Source of the DNA: Pseudomonas sp. CFBP 13711
Lineage (GTDB): Bacteria; Pseudomonadota; Gammaproteobacteria; Pseudomonadales; Pseudomonadaceae
Reading direction: 5' to 3'
DNA length: 64,000 bases
Assembly: GCF_014842265.1 (NCBI RefSeq)
Contig: NZ_JACYVI010000004.1
Location: 248,001 to 312,000 of the forward strand
The position numbers and the translations under genes are program-made. Shown piece after piece: positions 1 to 8,610 of this stretch; the stretch's first letter is position 1, and each line of letters begins with the position of its first letter. Under the pieces are notes generated by a model that searched no databases, had not been told where the DNA came from, and saw only the letters and a program-made list of their open reading frames with translations.

Positions 1-969
1 CGTCGTGATTCCCAAGTCGTAATAATCCAGCAGCGCCTCGGCCACTTGCTCTGCGGTACCCACCAACGCGGTGGAATTGCCTTTCGCGCCGAGCAGTCCG
101 GCAATGCCGGTCCACAAGCGTTTGTCCAGACGCGCACCTTGGGCCGCGGCTTCCAGCAAACGCCGCGAGCCTTCATTCGGCGGTTCGCGTCGCTCAAAGC
201 CGGACGCTTGGGCCAGTACCTTCGCCCGCTCAAGAATATTGTCCGCACGCGCCCAGGCCTTTTCCTCCGTCTCCGCCAGAATCGGCCGCAACGACAGGCT
301 GAAACGTACCGTCCGGCCGTGTTTTGCGGCTTCAGCCCGCACCTGTTTGACGATGTCCCTGACTTGCTCGTAGGTCTCGCCCCACAGCGCATAGACATCG
401 GCATGCTTACCGGCAACTTCCAGCGCAGCCCGCGAGGCACCCCCGAAATACAGCGGAATATGCGGCTGCTGCGGCGACTTGACCAACGAATGAGCGCCCT
501 CGAACTGGTAATAATTACCGTGGTGATCGAACGGCTTGTCGGCCGTCCATTCCTGGCGCACCACGCCGAGGTACTCGTCCGTGCGCGCGTAACGCTCATC
601 CTTGCCAATAAAACTGCCGTCCGCTCGCAGCTCTTGATCATCGCCGCCTGTAATGATGTGCACCGCAATCCGCCCGCCAGTGAACACATCCAGCGTGGCG
701 AATTGCCGAGCGGCGACGGTGGGTGAGATAAAACCCGGACGGTGTGCGACGAGAAACTTCAATGTTGTCGTGACGCTGGCCGCGTAAGACGCCACGAACG
801 CACTGTCCGGGCTGTTGGAATGGTAGGCAACCAGCGCACGATCAAAGCCCGCCTCTTCATGGGCACGGGCGACTTTCTCCACATACTCAGGCTGGACCGC
901 CGGCCCGCTGCGCGGATGAATCTCCGATCCGGGTTGGGTCGCGATATAACCGATGAACTCGACGCTCAT
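1..969 (-). CDS. LLM-class flavin-dependent monooxygenase, SsuD-like (partial)
   Basis: The frame stays open to the left window edge, giving the first 323 residues of a luciferase-like (LLM) FMNH2-dependent monooxygenase close to alkanesulfonate monooxygenases. Visible family features are the N-terminal barrel start MSVEFIGYIATQ, the segment FTGGRIAVHIITGGD near residue 115, and QPHIPLYFGGAS near 185. Members cleave C-S bonds of sulfonates using reduced flavin from a partner reductase. The ATG at 969 follows GAGGAA at a good distance. The C-terminus (about 40-60 residues by family length) lies outside the window. The exact substrate cannot be read from sequence. An AT-rich stretch with a TATAAT on the minus strand (1081-1086) may be its promoter. 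Confidence 0.85.
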   Translation of the reverse strand, partial: MSVEFIGYIATQPGSEIHPRSGPAVQPEYVEKVARAHEEAGFDRALVAYHSNSPDSAFVASYAASVTTTLKFLVAHRPGFISPTVAARQFATLDVFTGGRIAVHIITGGDDQELRADGSFIGKDERYARTDEYLGVVRQEWTADKPFDHHGNYYQFEGAHSLVKSPQQPHIPLYFGGASRAALEVAGKHADVYALWGETYEQVRDIVKQVRAEAAKHGRTVRFSLSLRPILAETEEKAWARADNILERAKVLAQASGFERREPPNEGSRRLLEAAAQGARLDKRLWTGIAGLLGAKGNSTALVGTAEQVAEALLDYYDLGITT

Positions 970-1237
970 GACAATTCCTCGTGCTGATGGAACAACCTGC
1001 ACCAAGGGGAGGGCGCGGGTGCGAGTCAGCAACATAGGGGGAAGTCGAGGGTCTGTGAAATTCGATTTGGCGCTAAGCTAATTATAAAAAATATGCATTT
1101 AGCGGACAGGTAAGATCACAAAATGTTTTGTTGAGCGGCAGAGCCACTGCCAAGCTCAATGACGACGCGGAGCGTCTTGGGCTGCATTCCCACGCAGAGC
1201 GCGGGAACGATCAATTCGCGGCGCCCATGCCGACCTC

Positions 1238-1320
1238 TTCCCGGCTAAAGCCGGTCCTACAAGTGCGCGCAGTCAGAAAGACCGGCGGCGTCCCCCGTAG
1301 GACCGGCTTCAGCCGGGAAG
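1238..1320. repeat. REPIN (inverted REP pair, CCCGGC-type)
   Basis: Two copies of a REP palindrome face each other: CTTCCCGGCTAAAGCCGGTC begins at 1238 and its inverted partner ends at 1320 (GACCGGCTTCAGCCGGGAAG). The spacer is about 35 bp. The same REP family recurs at 44912-45004. REP pairs of this kind are non-autonomous elements moved by RAYT transposases. No RAYT gene is in the window. Confidence 0.85.
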
Positions 1321-1421
1321 CCCTTGATCTGCCGTTGATCTGGATCTTGATCTTCATACGCAGAATGTCCAGACACCGCAAAACGCGACTTGGGTGCAGG
1401 CTGAACGCAGGTTTCGCGGAG

Positions 1422-1629
1422 TGGGCCGAGCCGCATGGATGCGGCGAGCGCGCCGTCAGGACATGGATGTCCGTTCGGCGCGGGCCCACGGAGCGGGACC
1501 GGAGTGAAGGAACCCCGACGGAGGAGGGGCCAAACCGAGAGCAAGCACCCTTGGTTACTTGGGGATGGTGCGACTTTCGACTTTTCCAAGTAACTCGCCG
1601 AAGGCGAAACAGTCCGCCCCCAGGCGGAC
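1422..1629. repeat. Heavily base-paired intergenic element, candidate structured RNA or MITE-like repeat
   Basis: Perfect stems can be read directly. An outer stem GTGGGCC (1422-1428) pairs with GGCCCAC (1484-1490). It encloses hairpin CCGCA-TGGA-TGCGG (1432-1445) and a second stem CGCGCCG (1450-1456) with CGGCGCG (1477-1483), which is itself capped by GGACA-TGGA-TGTCC (1460-1473). This forms a three-way junction with two identical TGGA loops. Further right are GTTACTTGG (1554-1562) with CCAAGTAAC (1586-1594), the small hairpin CGCC-GAA-GGCG (1596-1606), and GTCCGCC (1612-1618) with GGCGGAC (1623-1629). Similar sequence is, from memory, found repeatedly between Pseudomonas genes, often mis-annotated as small proteins. 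Strand and function are unknown. Confidence 0.6.
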
Positions 1630-1672
1630 GCTCTTGATGTTGATCTTGATCTTGATGTTGATCTTGATCCGG
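1630..1672. repeat. Short direct repeats of a TTGATCTTGATG unit
   Basis: The units CTTGATGTTGAT and CTTGATCTTGAT alternate over about 40 bp, abutting the structured element on one side and the 3' end of the minus-strand gene on the other. A shorter related run lies at 1322-1356. It is a simple-sequence repeat of unknown role. Confidence 0.6.
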
Positions 1673-1683
1673 ATAACCTCAGA

Positions 1684-2094
1684 TCAATGCTTGGACTCAG
1701 ACTGCGACATCGCCAACAACTGCTTCTCCTGATTCCAGTCGAACGGCTCCTCGTTCTCCATCGCCTCAAACCGACGCTCCTCCAGCGCCGTATACAAATC
1801 AATCTCATCGTCCGGCATGAAATGCAGACAATCGCCCGCGAAAAACCACAACAAATCCCGCGGCACCAAATGAGCAATTTGCGGATAGCGCTGAATCACC
1901 TGACACAACAAATCCTGCCCCAGATACTGACTCTCGATCGGATCAGCCGGCAACAGCGTCAGCAACTCATCATAACGCTCCAGAAACAGCGCATGACTTT
2001 CTTCGGGGACCTGCTCGGCCTCTCCCAGCGCGACCAGGATGCCGCGCAAATGCAACAGCAGATTCATGATGTGGTCGAGATTGGCGTCGGCCAT
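1684..2094 (-). CDS. Conserved hypothetical protein, PA2817 family
   Basis: This encodes an acidic 136-residue soluble protein beginning MADANLDHIMNLLLHLRG. The start at 2094 is chosen because GAGGG precedes it. The longer frame to 2217 adds a low-quality N-terminus and would overlap the next gene. I recognise it as the PA2817-type protein that sits downstream of fadE in pseudomonads. No function is known and no catalytic motif is visible. It is rich in Leu and Glu and probably all-helical. It follows the small gene at 2159-2362 on the same strand with a 64-bp gap. Confidence 0.75.
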   Translation of the reverse strand: MADANLDHIMNLLLHLRGILVALGEAEQVPEESHALFLERYDELLTLLPADPIESQYLGQDLLCQVIQRYPQIAHLVPRDLLWFFAGDCLHFMPDDEIDLYTALEERRFEAMENEEPFDWNQEKQLLAMSQSESKH

Positions 2095-2158
2095 GATGAA
2101 GCCCTCAGAGACAAAAACAGGCGCGGGAGTATAGAGGCCCCCGCCGCCTGCGGCTATC

Positions 2159-2362
2159 TCAATGCCACAACCCGGCCAGATACCGATGGCCTGCTTCGGT
2201 AAGCGCAAGATGAGCATAGGTACGGTCAGGACTGGGCAGACGAGTGACGAAGCCCATCATCAGCAGGGTTTGCAGGGTTTGTGTCGGCTTGCCTCTGTAA
2301 TGATCCTCCCCCGAGGCAATTTCAGAGAGCAGGCAGCGATGAGTCAGGCGTTGGTTAATCAT
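2159..2362 (-). CDS. Small conserved protein, winged-helix-like (PA2816-type)
   Basis: This encodes 67 residues starting MINQRLTHRCLLSEI, with a clear ribosome site (AGGGGA) about 7 bases before the ATG at 2362. The stretch from residue 25 to 65 (TQTLQTLLMMGFV ... ALTEAGHRYLAGL) resembles the recognition helix and wing of MarR-like winged helices, so a nucleic-acid-binding or degenerate regulatory fold is possible. This is inference. It lies between fadE and the PA2817-type gene, as in P. aeruginosa, separated from fadE by a REPIN. Confidence 0.65.
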   Translation of the reverse strand: MINQRLTHRCLLSEIASGEDHYRGKPTQTLQTLLMMGFVTRLPSPDRTYAHLALTEAGHRYLAGLWH

Positions 2363-2456
2363 GATGCGTCCCCTTGGGTTTTTCTTGTTGTTACCAAGGA
2401 GTGTAGGACAATTCGCTAGAGCGGTGTATGTAGACGTAAGTCGTGGGCAGCAACTG

Positions 2457-2550
2457 CAGGAGCGATTCCCTTGCTCGCGGATGACGGCGTGTCAGCTAAC
2501 GTGCATGTTGCTGACCCACCGCAATCGCGAGCAAGCTCACTCCTACAGGG
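2457..2550. repeat. REPIN (GCGAGC-type)
   Basis: The left arm CAGGAGCGATTCCCTTGCTC (from 2457) and the right arm GCGAGCAAGCTCACTCCTAC (2527-2546) form an imperfect inverted pair in the gap between fadE and the 67-aa gene. It belongs to the second REP family of the window (also at 7833-7922, 51768-51870, 61212-61240 and 63137-63165). Confidence 0.75.
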
Positions 2551-2560
2551 TACGTCGTTG

Positions 2561-5005
2561 TTAGCGGGTTTTGCCTTCGGTGGCGACCAGCGCTTCCTTG
2601 TCGAAATCATCCACATCGATCACCTTGCGTCGCGCCGCCTCTGTAGCGCGCAAGGTTTCCGCTTCCGCCGCCTGCAGCACGCCTGCGTCGAGCGCGGCGT
2701 CGATCAGATGCTCGCCACCCGCCGGTTTGACCTGGCCGCTTTTCACCGCGTGATGAAGTTTGCTGCGGATCGCCTTGGCGCCGCCGAGCAAGTCGCTGGC
2801 GTGCTGCAACGCGCCGACCGGATCCTCTGCGTCAGTCGGGCGATAGCAACCGGCAAGCACCGATTCCAGCGCCGGGTCGCCCTTGGCACGGCCAAGGATC
2901 TCCGCGACCTGCGCATCGAGCCTGTCCGACGGCCCTTTGTGACGACGACCGAACGGGAACACGATCACCCGCAGCAGCCCGCCGAGAATGCGGTTCGGGA
3001 AATTACTGAGCAACTCGTCCAGCGCGCGCTCGGACTCACCCAGCGCTTCTTCCATGGACCAGCAAAACAGCGGCGCCAGCGCTTCGGGATAATCCAGATC
3101 GTGGTAACGCTTGAGCGCGGCGGACGCCAGGTACATGTGGCTCAGCACATCGCCAAGACGCGCCGACAGGCGCTCGCGGCGTTTCAGCTCGCCGCCCAGC
3201 AGCATCATGCTCAGGTCCGCCAACATCGCGAACGCAGCAGCCTGCCGGTTCAGTGCGCGGAAATAACCCTGACTCAGGCGATCCCCCGGTACGCTTTCGA
3301 AATGCCCCAGCCCCAGATTCAGCACCAGCGTGCTGGCCGCGTTGCGCACGGCGAAGCCAATGTGCTGCATGAGCAGACCGTCGAATTCCACCACCGCCCG
3401 ATCGTGATCCTTACGGCCGGCGAGGGCCATTTCCTTCAGCACGAACGGATGGCAGCGAATAGCGCCCTGACCGAAGATCATCAGGTTGCGCGAGAGAATG
3501 TTCGCGCCTTCCACGGTGATGAAGATCGGCGCGCCTTGCCATGAGCGACCGAGGTAGTTGTTCGGGCCCATGATGATGCCCTTGCCGCCGTGCACATCCA
3601 TCGCGTGGGTGATGCACTCGCGGCCACGCTCGGTCAGGTGGTATTTCAGGATCGCCGACAGCACCGAAGGCTTCTCGCCCAGGTCCACCGCGTTGGCGGT
3701 CAGAATGCGCGCACTGTCCATCAGCCATGCGTTGCCACCGATGCGCGCGAGGGATTCCTGAATCCCTTCGAACGCTGCCAGCGGTACGTTGAACTGCTCG
3801 CGCGCCTGGGTGTACTGCCCGGTAACGAGGCTGGTGAACTTCGCAGCGCCGGTACCGACCGCCGGCAGGGAAATCGAACGTCCGACCGACAGACAATTCA
3901 TCAGCATCATCCAGCCTTTGCCGAGCATGTCCTGGCCGCCGATCAGGTATTCCAGCGGAATGAACACGTCCTTGCCGGAGTTCGGGCCGTTCATGAACGC
4001 CGCGCCCAGTGGCACATGACGGCGACCGATTTCCACACCGGCGGTGTCGGTTGGAATCAGCGCCAGGCTGATGCCCAGGTCTGTCTCGTCACCGAGCAAA
4101 TGCTCAGGGTCGTAGGCCTTGAAGGCGAGGCCGAGCAGGGTGGCGACGGGACCGAGGGTGATGTAGCGCTTTTCCCAATTCAGGCGCAGACCAATGACTT
4201 CCTCACCTTCCCACTGGCCCTTGCAGATGATCCCGGTGTCAGGCATGGCCCCTGCGTCGGAGCCGGCCAGCGGCCCGGTCAGTGCGAAGCACGGGATCTC
4301 GTCGCCTCGCGCCAGGCGCGGCAAGTAATGATTGCGCTGCTCGTCGGTGCCGTAATGCAGCAGCAGTTCCGCCGGGCCCAGTGAGTTAGGAACCATCACG
4401 GTGGAGGCCAGATCGCCGCTGCGGGTCGCCAACTTCATCGCTACTTGCGAGTGGGCGTAGGCCGAGAAGCCTTTACCGCCGTATTCCTTGGGAATGATCA
4501 GCGCGAAGAAACCATGCTCCTTTATATGCGCCCAGGCTTCCGGCGGCAGGTCCATGGCCTGACCGATCTCCCAGTCGCTGACCATGGCACACAGTGCTTC
4601 AGTCGGGCCGTCGAGGAACGCCTGCTCTTCATCGGTCAGCTTGCTTTTCGGGTAGCTGAGCAGGGTGTTCCAGTCCGGACGTCCGCTGAACAGCTCTCCA
4701 TCCCACCACACCGTGCCGGCGTCGATGGCGTCACGCTCGGTGGCGGACATCGGCGGCAGCACTTTCTGAAACCACGAGAACATCGGCGCACTGAAGTGTT
4801 TGCGGCGCAGGTCCGGCAGCGCCAGCATCAACGCGACGCCAATCCACAACACCCACGGGATGATCATCCAGCCGTGGGCATGGCTGAACGCGCCCATCGC
4901 CAGCAGGTACACCGCGACGATGCCCAGGGCGGGGAAGGGCGCAACTCGCCGATGGGCCAGCCAGGCCACGCCGACAACCAACACTACGATCCACAGCAAC
5001 AACAT
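2561..5005 (-). CDS. fadE: Acyl-CoA dehydrogenase FadE
   Basis: This is the FAD-dependent enzyme that starts fatty-acid beta-oxidation by making trans-2-enoyl-CoA. From the ATG at 5005 the product is 814 residues, the same length as E. coli FadE. The longer upstream frame lacks family similarity. The first 70 residues hold two or three hydrophobic segments (MLLLWIVVLVVGVAWLAH and following), placing it at the inner membrane. The acyl-CoA dehydrogenase fold follows, with the signature-like LTGPLAGSDAGAMPD and a flavin-domain segment VHGGKGIIMGPNNYLG. The C-terminal 200 residues are the FadE-specific DUF1974-type extension. It is transcribed away from the GST gene. No PsrA-type operator is obvious in the 213-bp divergent gap. 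Confidence 0.95.
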   Translation of the reverse strand: MLLLWIVVLVVGVAWLAHRRVAPFPALGIVAVYLLAMGAFSHAHGWMIIPWVLWIGVALMLALPDLRRKHFSAPMFSWFQKVLPPMSATERDAIDAGTVWWDGELFSGRPDWNTLLSYPKSKLTDEEQAFLDGPTEALCAMVSDWEIGQAMDLPPEAWAHIKEHGFFALIIPKEYGGKGFSAYAHSQVAMKLATRSGDLASTVMVPNSLGPAELLLHYGTDEQRNHYLPRLARGDEIPCFALTGPLAGSDAGAMPDTGIICKGQWEGEEVIGLRLNWEKRYITLGPVATLLGLAFKAYDPEHLLGDETDLGISLALIPTDTAGVEIGRRHVPLGAAFMNGPNSGKDVFIPLEYLIGGQDMLGKGWMMLMNCLSVGRSISLPAVGTGAAKFTSLVTGQYTQAREQFNVPLAAFEGIQESLARIGGNAWLMDSARILTANAVDLGEKPSVLSAILKYHLTERGRECITHAMDVHGGKGIIMGPNNYLGRSWQGAPIFITVEGANILSRNLMIFGQGAIRCHPFVLKEMALAGRKDHDRAVVEFDGLLMQHIGFAVRNAASTLVLNLGLGHFESVPGDRLSQGYFRALNRQAAAFAMLADLSMMLLGGELKRRERLSARLGDVLSHMYLASAALKRYHDLDYPEALAPLFCWSMEEALGESERALDELLSNFPNRILGGLLRVIVFPFGRRHKGPSDRLDAQVAEILGRAKGDPALESVLAGCYRPTDAEDPVGALQHASDLLGGAKAIRSKLHHAVKSGQVKPAGGEHLIDAALDAGVLQAAEAETLRATEAARRKVIDVDDFDKEALVATEGKTR

Positions 5006-5218
5006 AAACAGCCCTCCATGATGACGGTGCGATAAGCGCAACCGGCTGCGCAGTCGACCGCTCTGGCCCGCGCTTCGATAGTGACCCCGGGCTACCAAGG
5101 GAGTTCGGGGGCTGGCCGATGCACAGGAAGTTGTGGCTCGAACACCCGCATCCCGGAGTAGACTGTGGCCCGCCGCAAACGCCACTCATCGCTCGTTGAC
5201 CACACGGAGAATGACAAC

Positions 5219-5842
5219 ATGTTGAAGATCTGGGGCCGCAAGAACTCGTCCAATGTGCGCAAGGCATTGTGGATCGCCGAGGAACTGGGACTGCAATACG
5301 AGTCGCTGAATGCCGGCGGCGCCTTTGGTGTTAACGATCAGCCCGAGTACTTGGCGAAGAATCCCAACGGTGTGGTGCCGATGATTGAAGACGGCGAGTT
5401 CGTGCTGTGGGAATCCAACACCATCGTCCGTTATCTGGCGGCTCAATACGCGCCGGATTCTGCTTTCTATCCCGCCGGCCCCAAGGCGCGCGCTCAGGCG
5501 GAGAAGTGGATGGACTGGACTACGTCGACGCTGGCCGGCCCTTTCCGCCCGGTGTTCTGGGGCGTAGTACGCACGCCGGCCGACAAACAGGACTGGACGC
5601 AGATCAACGCGGCCAAAGCTGAAGTCGAGCGCCTGCTGGTCATCGTCGACGCAGCACTGGCGCATCAGCCGTACCTCTCAGGCGACGAATTCGGCGTGGG
5701 CGACATTCCCCTCGGCTGCTTCGCTTATCCCTGGTTCGAAATGCCGATTGAACGTCGCGAGCTGCCCCACCTCAAAGCCTGGTACGAGCGTTTGCAACAG
5801 CGTCCGGCGTATCGAAAGGCCGTCATGACCGCACTGACCTGA
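5219..5842 (+). CDS. Glutathione S-transferase family protein
   Basis: A 207-residue cytosolic GST. The thioredoxin-like N-domain (MLKIWGRKNSSNVRKALW; NPNGVVPMIEDG at about 49-60; the gamma-glutamyl-binding WESNTIVRYLA at about 65-75) is followed by an all-helical C-domain. The Ser pair near residue 10 may be the thiolate-stabilising residue. The start at 5219 has GGAGA 8 bases upstream. It is divergent from fadE, as in the PA2813-PA2815 block. The substrate is unknown, and detoxifying conjugation or reductive dechlorination are both possible for the family. Confidence 0.88.
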   Translation: MLKIWGRKNSSNVRKALWIAEELGLQYESLNAGGAFGVNDQPEYLAKNPNGVVPMIEDGEFVLWESNTIVRYLAAQYAPDSAFYPAGPKARAQAEKWMDWTTSTLAGPFRPVFWGVVRTPADKQDWTQINAAKAEVERLLVIVDAALAHQPYLSGDEFGVGDIPLGCFAYPWFEMPIERRELPHLKAWYERLQQRPAYRKAVMTALT

Positions 5843-6061
5843 GTTCAGCCCGCGTCGAGTTAATACTGACTATCAATCGATGTCGCTGTACTTGGGCGGC
5901 ATCGGCCCGCAACATTGCGGCCACTGCGTTTGTAGCCTTGTGTTGCGCCTGATATTCCAGCTGCGCAGCACGGTAAATGTCAGCGCCCCTGTGAGCCCGG
6001 CAACTGCACGTTCGTATTCGTTTATCTTCCCTTTTCATTTTTTATTGGTGTGTGTTCAGTC

Positions 6062-6994
6062 ATGAGTTCAGCTCTGTCCATCCGGCAGCTAACCAAGACC
6101 TACGGCAACGGTTTCCAGGCCCTCAAGGGCATTGATCTGGACGTCGCCGAGGGTGATTTCTTCGCATTGCTCGGCCCCAACGGCGCCGGCAAATCCACCA
6201 CCATCGGGATCATCTCGACCCTGGTCAACAAAACCAGCGGCACGGTGAACATCTTCGGCCACGACCTCGATACCAATCCGGCGCAACTCAAGCGCTCGAT
6301 CGGCGTGGTGCCGCAGGAATTCAATTTCAATCAGTTCGAGAAGACTTTCGATATCGTCGTGACTCAGGCGGGTTATTACGGCATTCCGCCGAAGATCGCC
6401 AAAGAGCGCGCCGAGCAGTACCTGACCCAGCTTGGGTTGTGGGACAAGCGCGACTCGCCGTCACGTTCGTTGTCCGGCGGCATGAAACGCCGACTGATGA
6501 TTGCCCGCGCACTGATTCATGAGCCGCGTTTGTTGATCCTCGACGAGCCTACTGCCGGCGTTGATATCGAGCTGCGACGTTCGATGTGGACCTTCCTCAC
6601 CGAGCTGAACGAGAAGGGCATCACCATCATCCTCACCACGCATTATCTGGAGGAGGCTGAGCAGCTGTGCCGCAACATCGGCATCATCGATCACGGCACG
6701 ATCATCGAAAACACCAGCATGAAGAACCTGCTCAACAAGCTGCATGTGGAGACCTTCCTGCTGGACCTGCGCGATCCACTGCAGGCCGCGCCTCAGCTCA
6801 ACGGTTATCCGGTGAAACGGGTGGATAGCCAGACGCTTGAGGTGCAGGTCGACAAGACCATCGGCATCACGTCGCTGTTCAGCCAGCTGTCGCTGCAGAA
6901 CATTCAGGTGCTGAGCCTGCGCAATAAAACCAATCGCCTTGAGGAGTTGTTCGTGGGTCTGGTCGAGAAGAATCTGGCGAAGGTGGCGATATGA
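6062..6994 (+). CDS. yadG: ABC exporter ATP-binding protein YadG
   Basis: 310 residues, collinear with E. coli YadG. Walker A is GPNGAGKST (38-46), the signature is LSGGMKRR (137-144), Walker B LLILDE is at 157-162, and the switch His is in TTHYLEEAE (H194). It powers the two-gene ABC-2 exporter with the overlapping permease downstream (4-bp ATGA overlap). The substrate of YadGH is not established. The ATG at 6062 matches the family N-terminus. A GTG four codons earlier (6050) is in frame, and neither start has a strong ribosome site. Confidence 0.92.
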   Translation: MSSALSIRQLTKTYGNGFQALKGIDLDVAEGDFFALLGPNGAGKSTTIGIISTLVNKTSGTVNIFGHDLDTNPAQLKRSIGVVPQEFNFNQFEKTFDIVVTQAGYYGIPPKIAKERAEQYLTQLGLWDKRDSPSRSLSGGMKRRLMIARALIHEPRLLILDEPTAGVDIELRRSMWTFLTELNEKGITIILTTHYLEEAEQLCRNIGIIDHGTIIENTSMKNLLNKLHVETFLLDLRDPLQAAPQLNGYPVKRVDSQTLEVQVDKTIGITSLFSQLSLQNIQVLSLRNKTNRLEELFVGLVEKNLAKVAI

Positions 6995-7770
6995 GCTCGG
7001 AGCTGCGTCCCAACCTGATCGCCCTGAACACCATCGTTTACCGTGAGGTCCGGCGCTTCATGCGGATCTGGCCGCAGACCCTGCTGCCGCCGGCGATCAC
7101 CATGGTTCTGTACTTCGTGATCTTCGGCAACCTGATCGGTCGGCAGATCGGCGACATGGGTGGCTTCACCTACATGCAGTACATCGTGCCCGGCCTGATC
7201 ATGATGTCGGTGATCACCAACTCCTACGGCAACGTCGTCTCGAGCTTCTTCGGCGCCAAGTTCCAGCGTTCGGTCGAAGAGCTGATGGTCTCGCCGGTGT
7301 CGCCGCACACCATTCTGATCGGCTACACCATCGGCGGCGTACTGCGCGGGCTGGCGGTGGGGGTGATCGTCACGATGCTGTCGATGTTCTTCACCGACCT
7401 GCAGGTGCATCACCTGGGGATCACCATCATTGTGGTGCTGCTGACCGCGACAATCTTTTCGCTGCTGGGCTTCATCAACGCTGTGTTTGCGCGCAATTTT
7501 GATGATATCTCGATCATCCCGACCTTTGTGCTGACGCCGTTGACCTACCTGGGCGGGGTGTTCTATTCGATTAACCTGCTGCCGCCGTTCTGGCAAACCG
7601 TGTCGCTGGCCAACCCGGTGCTGCACATGGTCAACGCCTTCCGCTTCGGCATCCTCGGCGTGTCGGACATCAAGATCAGCATCGCCCTGGCGTTCATGGT
7701 CGTTGCGACCATCGTGCTCTATCTGGGCTGTGCGCGACTGCTGGTGAGCGGGCGCGGGATGCGTCAGTAA
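6991..7770 (+). CDS. yadH: ABC-2 type exporter permease YadH
   Basis: 259 residues with six hydrophobic segments and the ABC-2 membrane signature (FSLLGFINAVFARNFDDISI ... PLTYLGGVFYSI). It forms the membrane channel for YadG. Its ATG overlaps the yadG stop by four bases, so the two are translated together. The operon ends at a GC-rich hairpin (7797-7824) and a REPIN. Confidence 0.93.
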   Translation: MSSELRPNLIALNTIVYREVRRFMRIWPQTLLPPAITMVLYFVIFGNLIGRQIGDMGGFTYMQYIVPGLIMMSVITNSYGNVVSSFFGAKFQRSVEELMVSPVSPHTILIGYTIGGVLRGLAVGVIVTMLSMFFTDLQVHHLGITIIVVLLTATIFSLLGFINAVFARNFDDISIIPTFVLTPLTYLGGVFYSINLLPPFWQTVSLANPVLHMVNAFRFGILGVSDIKISIALAFMVVATIVLYLGCARLLVSGRGMRQ

Positions 7771-7796
7771 CAGATTTAGGACGATCTTGTGAAATA

Positions 7797-7830
7797 GCGG
7801 CGGACTCGATTATGAGTCCGCCGCATTCTT
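7797..7830 (+). terminator. Hairpin downstream of yadGH, probable terminator
   Basis: GCGGCGGACTC (7797-7807) pairs perfectly with GAGTCCGCCGC (7814-7824), followed by ATTCTT. The stem is strong but the T tract weak. Confidence 0.55.
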
Positions 7831-7832
7831 AT

Positions 7833-7922
7833 GTGGGAGCGAGCTTGCTCGCGAAGACTCCATTACACGCGCTGAATGGGTAGCGGATGTACTGACCTCT
7901 TCGCGAGCAAGCTCGCTCCCAC
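7833..7922. repeat. REPIN (GCGAGC-type), near-perfect inverted pair
   Basis: The 24-bp arm starting GTGGGAGCGAGCTTGCTCGC (7833-7856) is exactly the inverse of the arm at 7899-7922 ending GCAAGCTCGCTCCCAC, around a 42-bp unrelated spacer. It lies between convergent yadH and the DUF2062 gene. Confidence 0.9.
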
Positions 7923-7941
7923 CGGATTGGCGGCGTTGGCG

Positions 7942-8457
7942 CTACTGACGTTTAGCCTTGCGCTGCTTCCACTGCCGTCCGACCCACCAGCGCCAATACC
8001 CCATCGTCCCGAAATACCCCGCCACGCCCAGCACGATCCCCGCCACCACCGACCCCAGCAAAAATGGCTGCCACAGGGTAGAAAGCTGCCCGCTGATCCA
8101 GTCCCAGCTCAGTTCGTCCGGGAAATGCCGTGGCGGCAAGCCCATGAGCAGCGCACCGATTTTGTAGGTGCAATAGAACACCGGCGGCATCGTCAGCGGG
8201 TTGGTCAGCCAGCACAGACTCACCGCAATCGGCATGTTGGCCCGCACCCAGATCGCCAGCACGGCGGCCAGCAGCATCTGCAATGGCATCGGCATCAAGG
8301 CGGCGAACAGCCCGATCCCCATTGCGCGCGCTACGGAGCGTCGATTGAGGTGCCAGAGGTTGGGGTCGTGCAGAAGAGAGCCAAGAAAGCGTAAGGATTT
8401 GTGTTCCCGGATGCTGTTCGGATCGGGCATGTACCGCTTGATCAGGTGGCGTGGCAT
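7942..8457 (-). CDS. DUF2062 family membrane protein
   Basis: 171 residues from the ATG at 8457 (MPRHLIKRYMPDPNSIREH). The first 45 residues are basic, followed by hydrophobic helices at about 48-75, 80-105 and 130-155, with the DUF2062 hallmark MGIGLFAALMPMPLQMLLAA and NPLTMPPVFY. Family members are inner-membrane proteins of unknown function, often beside comEC in pseudomonads. The longer frame to 8538 adds a Ser-rich tail unlike the family and is not used. Confidence 0.85.
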   Translation of the reverse strand: MPRHLIKRYMPDPNSIREHKSLRFLGSLLHDPNLWHLNRRSVARAMGIGLFAALMPMPLQMLLAAVLAIWVRANMPIAVSLCWLTNPLTMPPVFYCTYKIGALLMGLPPRHFPDELSWDWISGQLSTLWQPFLLGSVVAGIVLGVAGYFGTMGYWRWWVGRQWKQRKAKRQ

Positions 8458-8610
8458 ACGGGAATCCGGCGAGGTGGGCGGGAAATTCGAGGAAGTATGC
8501 ACGGATAGTCGCAAACGCAAATTCAGACTTTGTGACAATTAATAAGCGCGCGTGCCGGGGCATCGGCTAAGCCATGGAGGTTGATTTAGCCTGCAGACAA
8601 GGAAAGCCTC

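Larger units (their letters stand above)
970..1683. other. Intergenic region with REPIN, structured element and short direct repeats
   Basis: No convincing gene lies here. The short open frames overlapping it have no ribosome site and are by-products of palindromes. From left to right it holds an AT-rich promoter-like stretch (1078-1105), a REP pair (1238-1320), a strongly base-paired block (1422-1629), and a run of TTGAT-containing direct repeats (1630-1672) just before the stop codon of the next minus-strand gene. Confidence 0.7.

Noticed and set aside
1211..1877. Several small Arg/Ser-rich open frames in the intergenic region
   Set aside because: They arise from REP and structured-element palindromes, lack ribosome sites, and overlap the end of the PA2817-type gene.
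5006..5218. PsrA/FadR-type operator in the fadE-GST divergent gap
   Set aside because: I looked for the GAAAC-N-GTTTC style palindrome and did not find one. Only a lone TAGACT -10-like sequence is visible.
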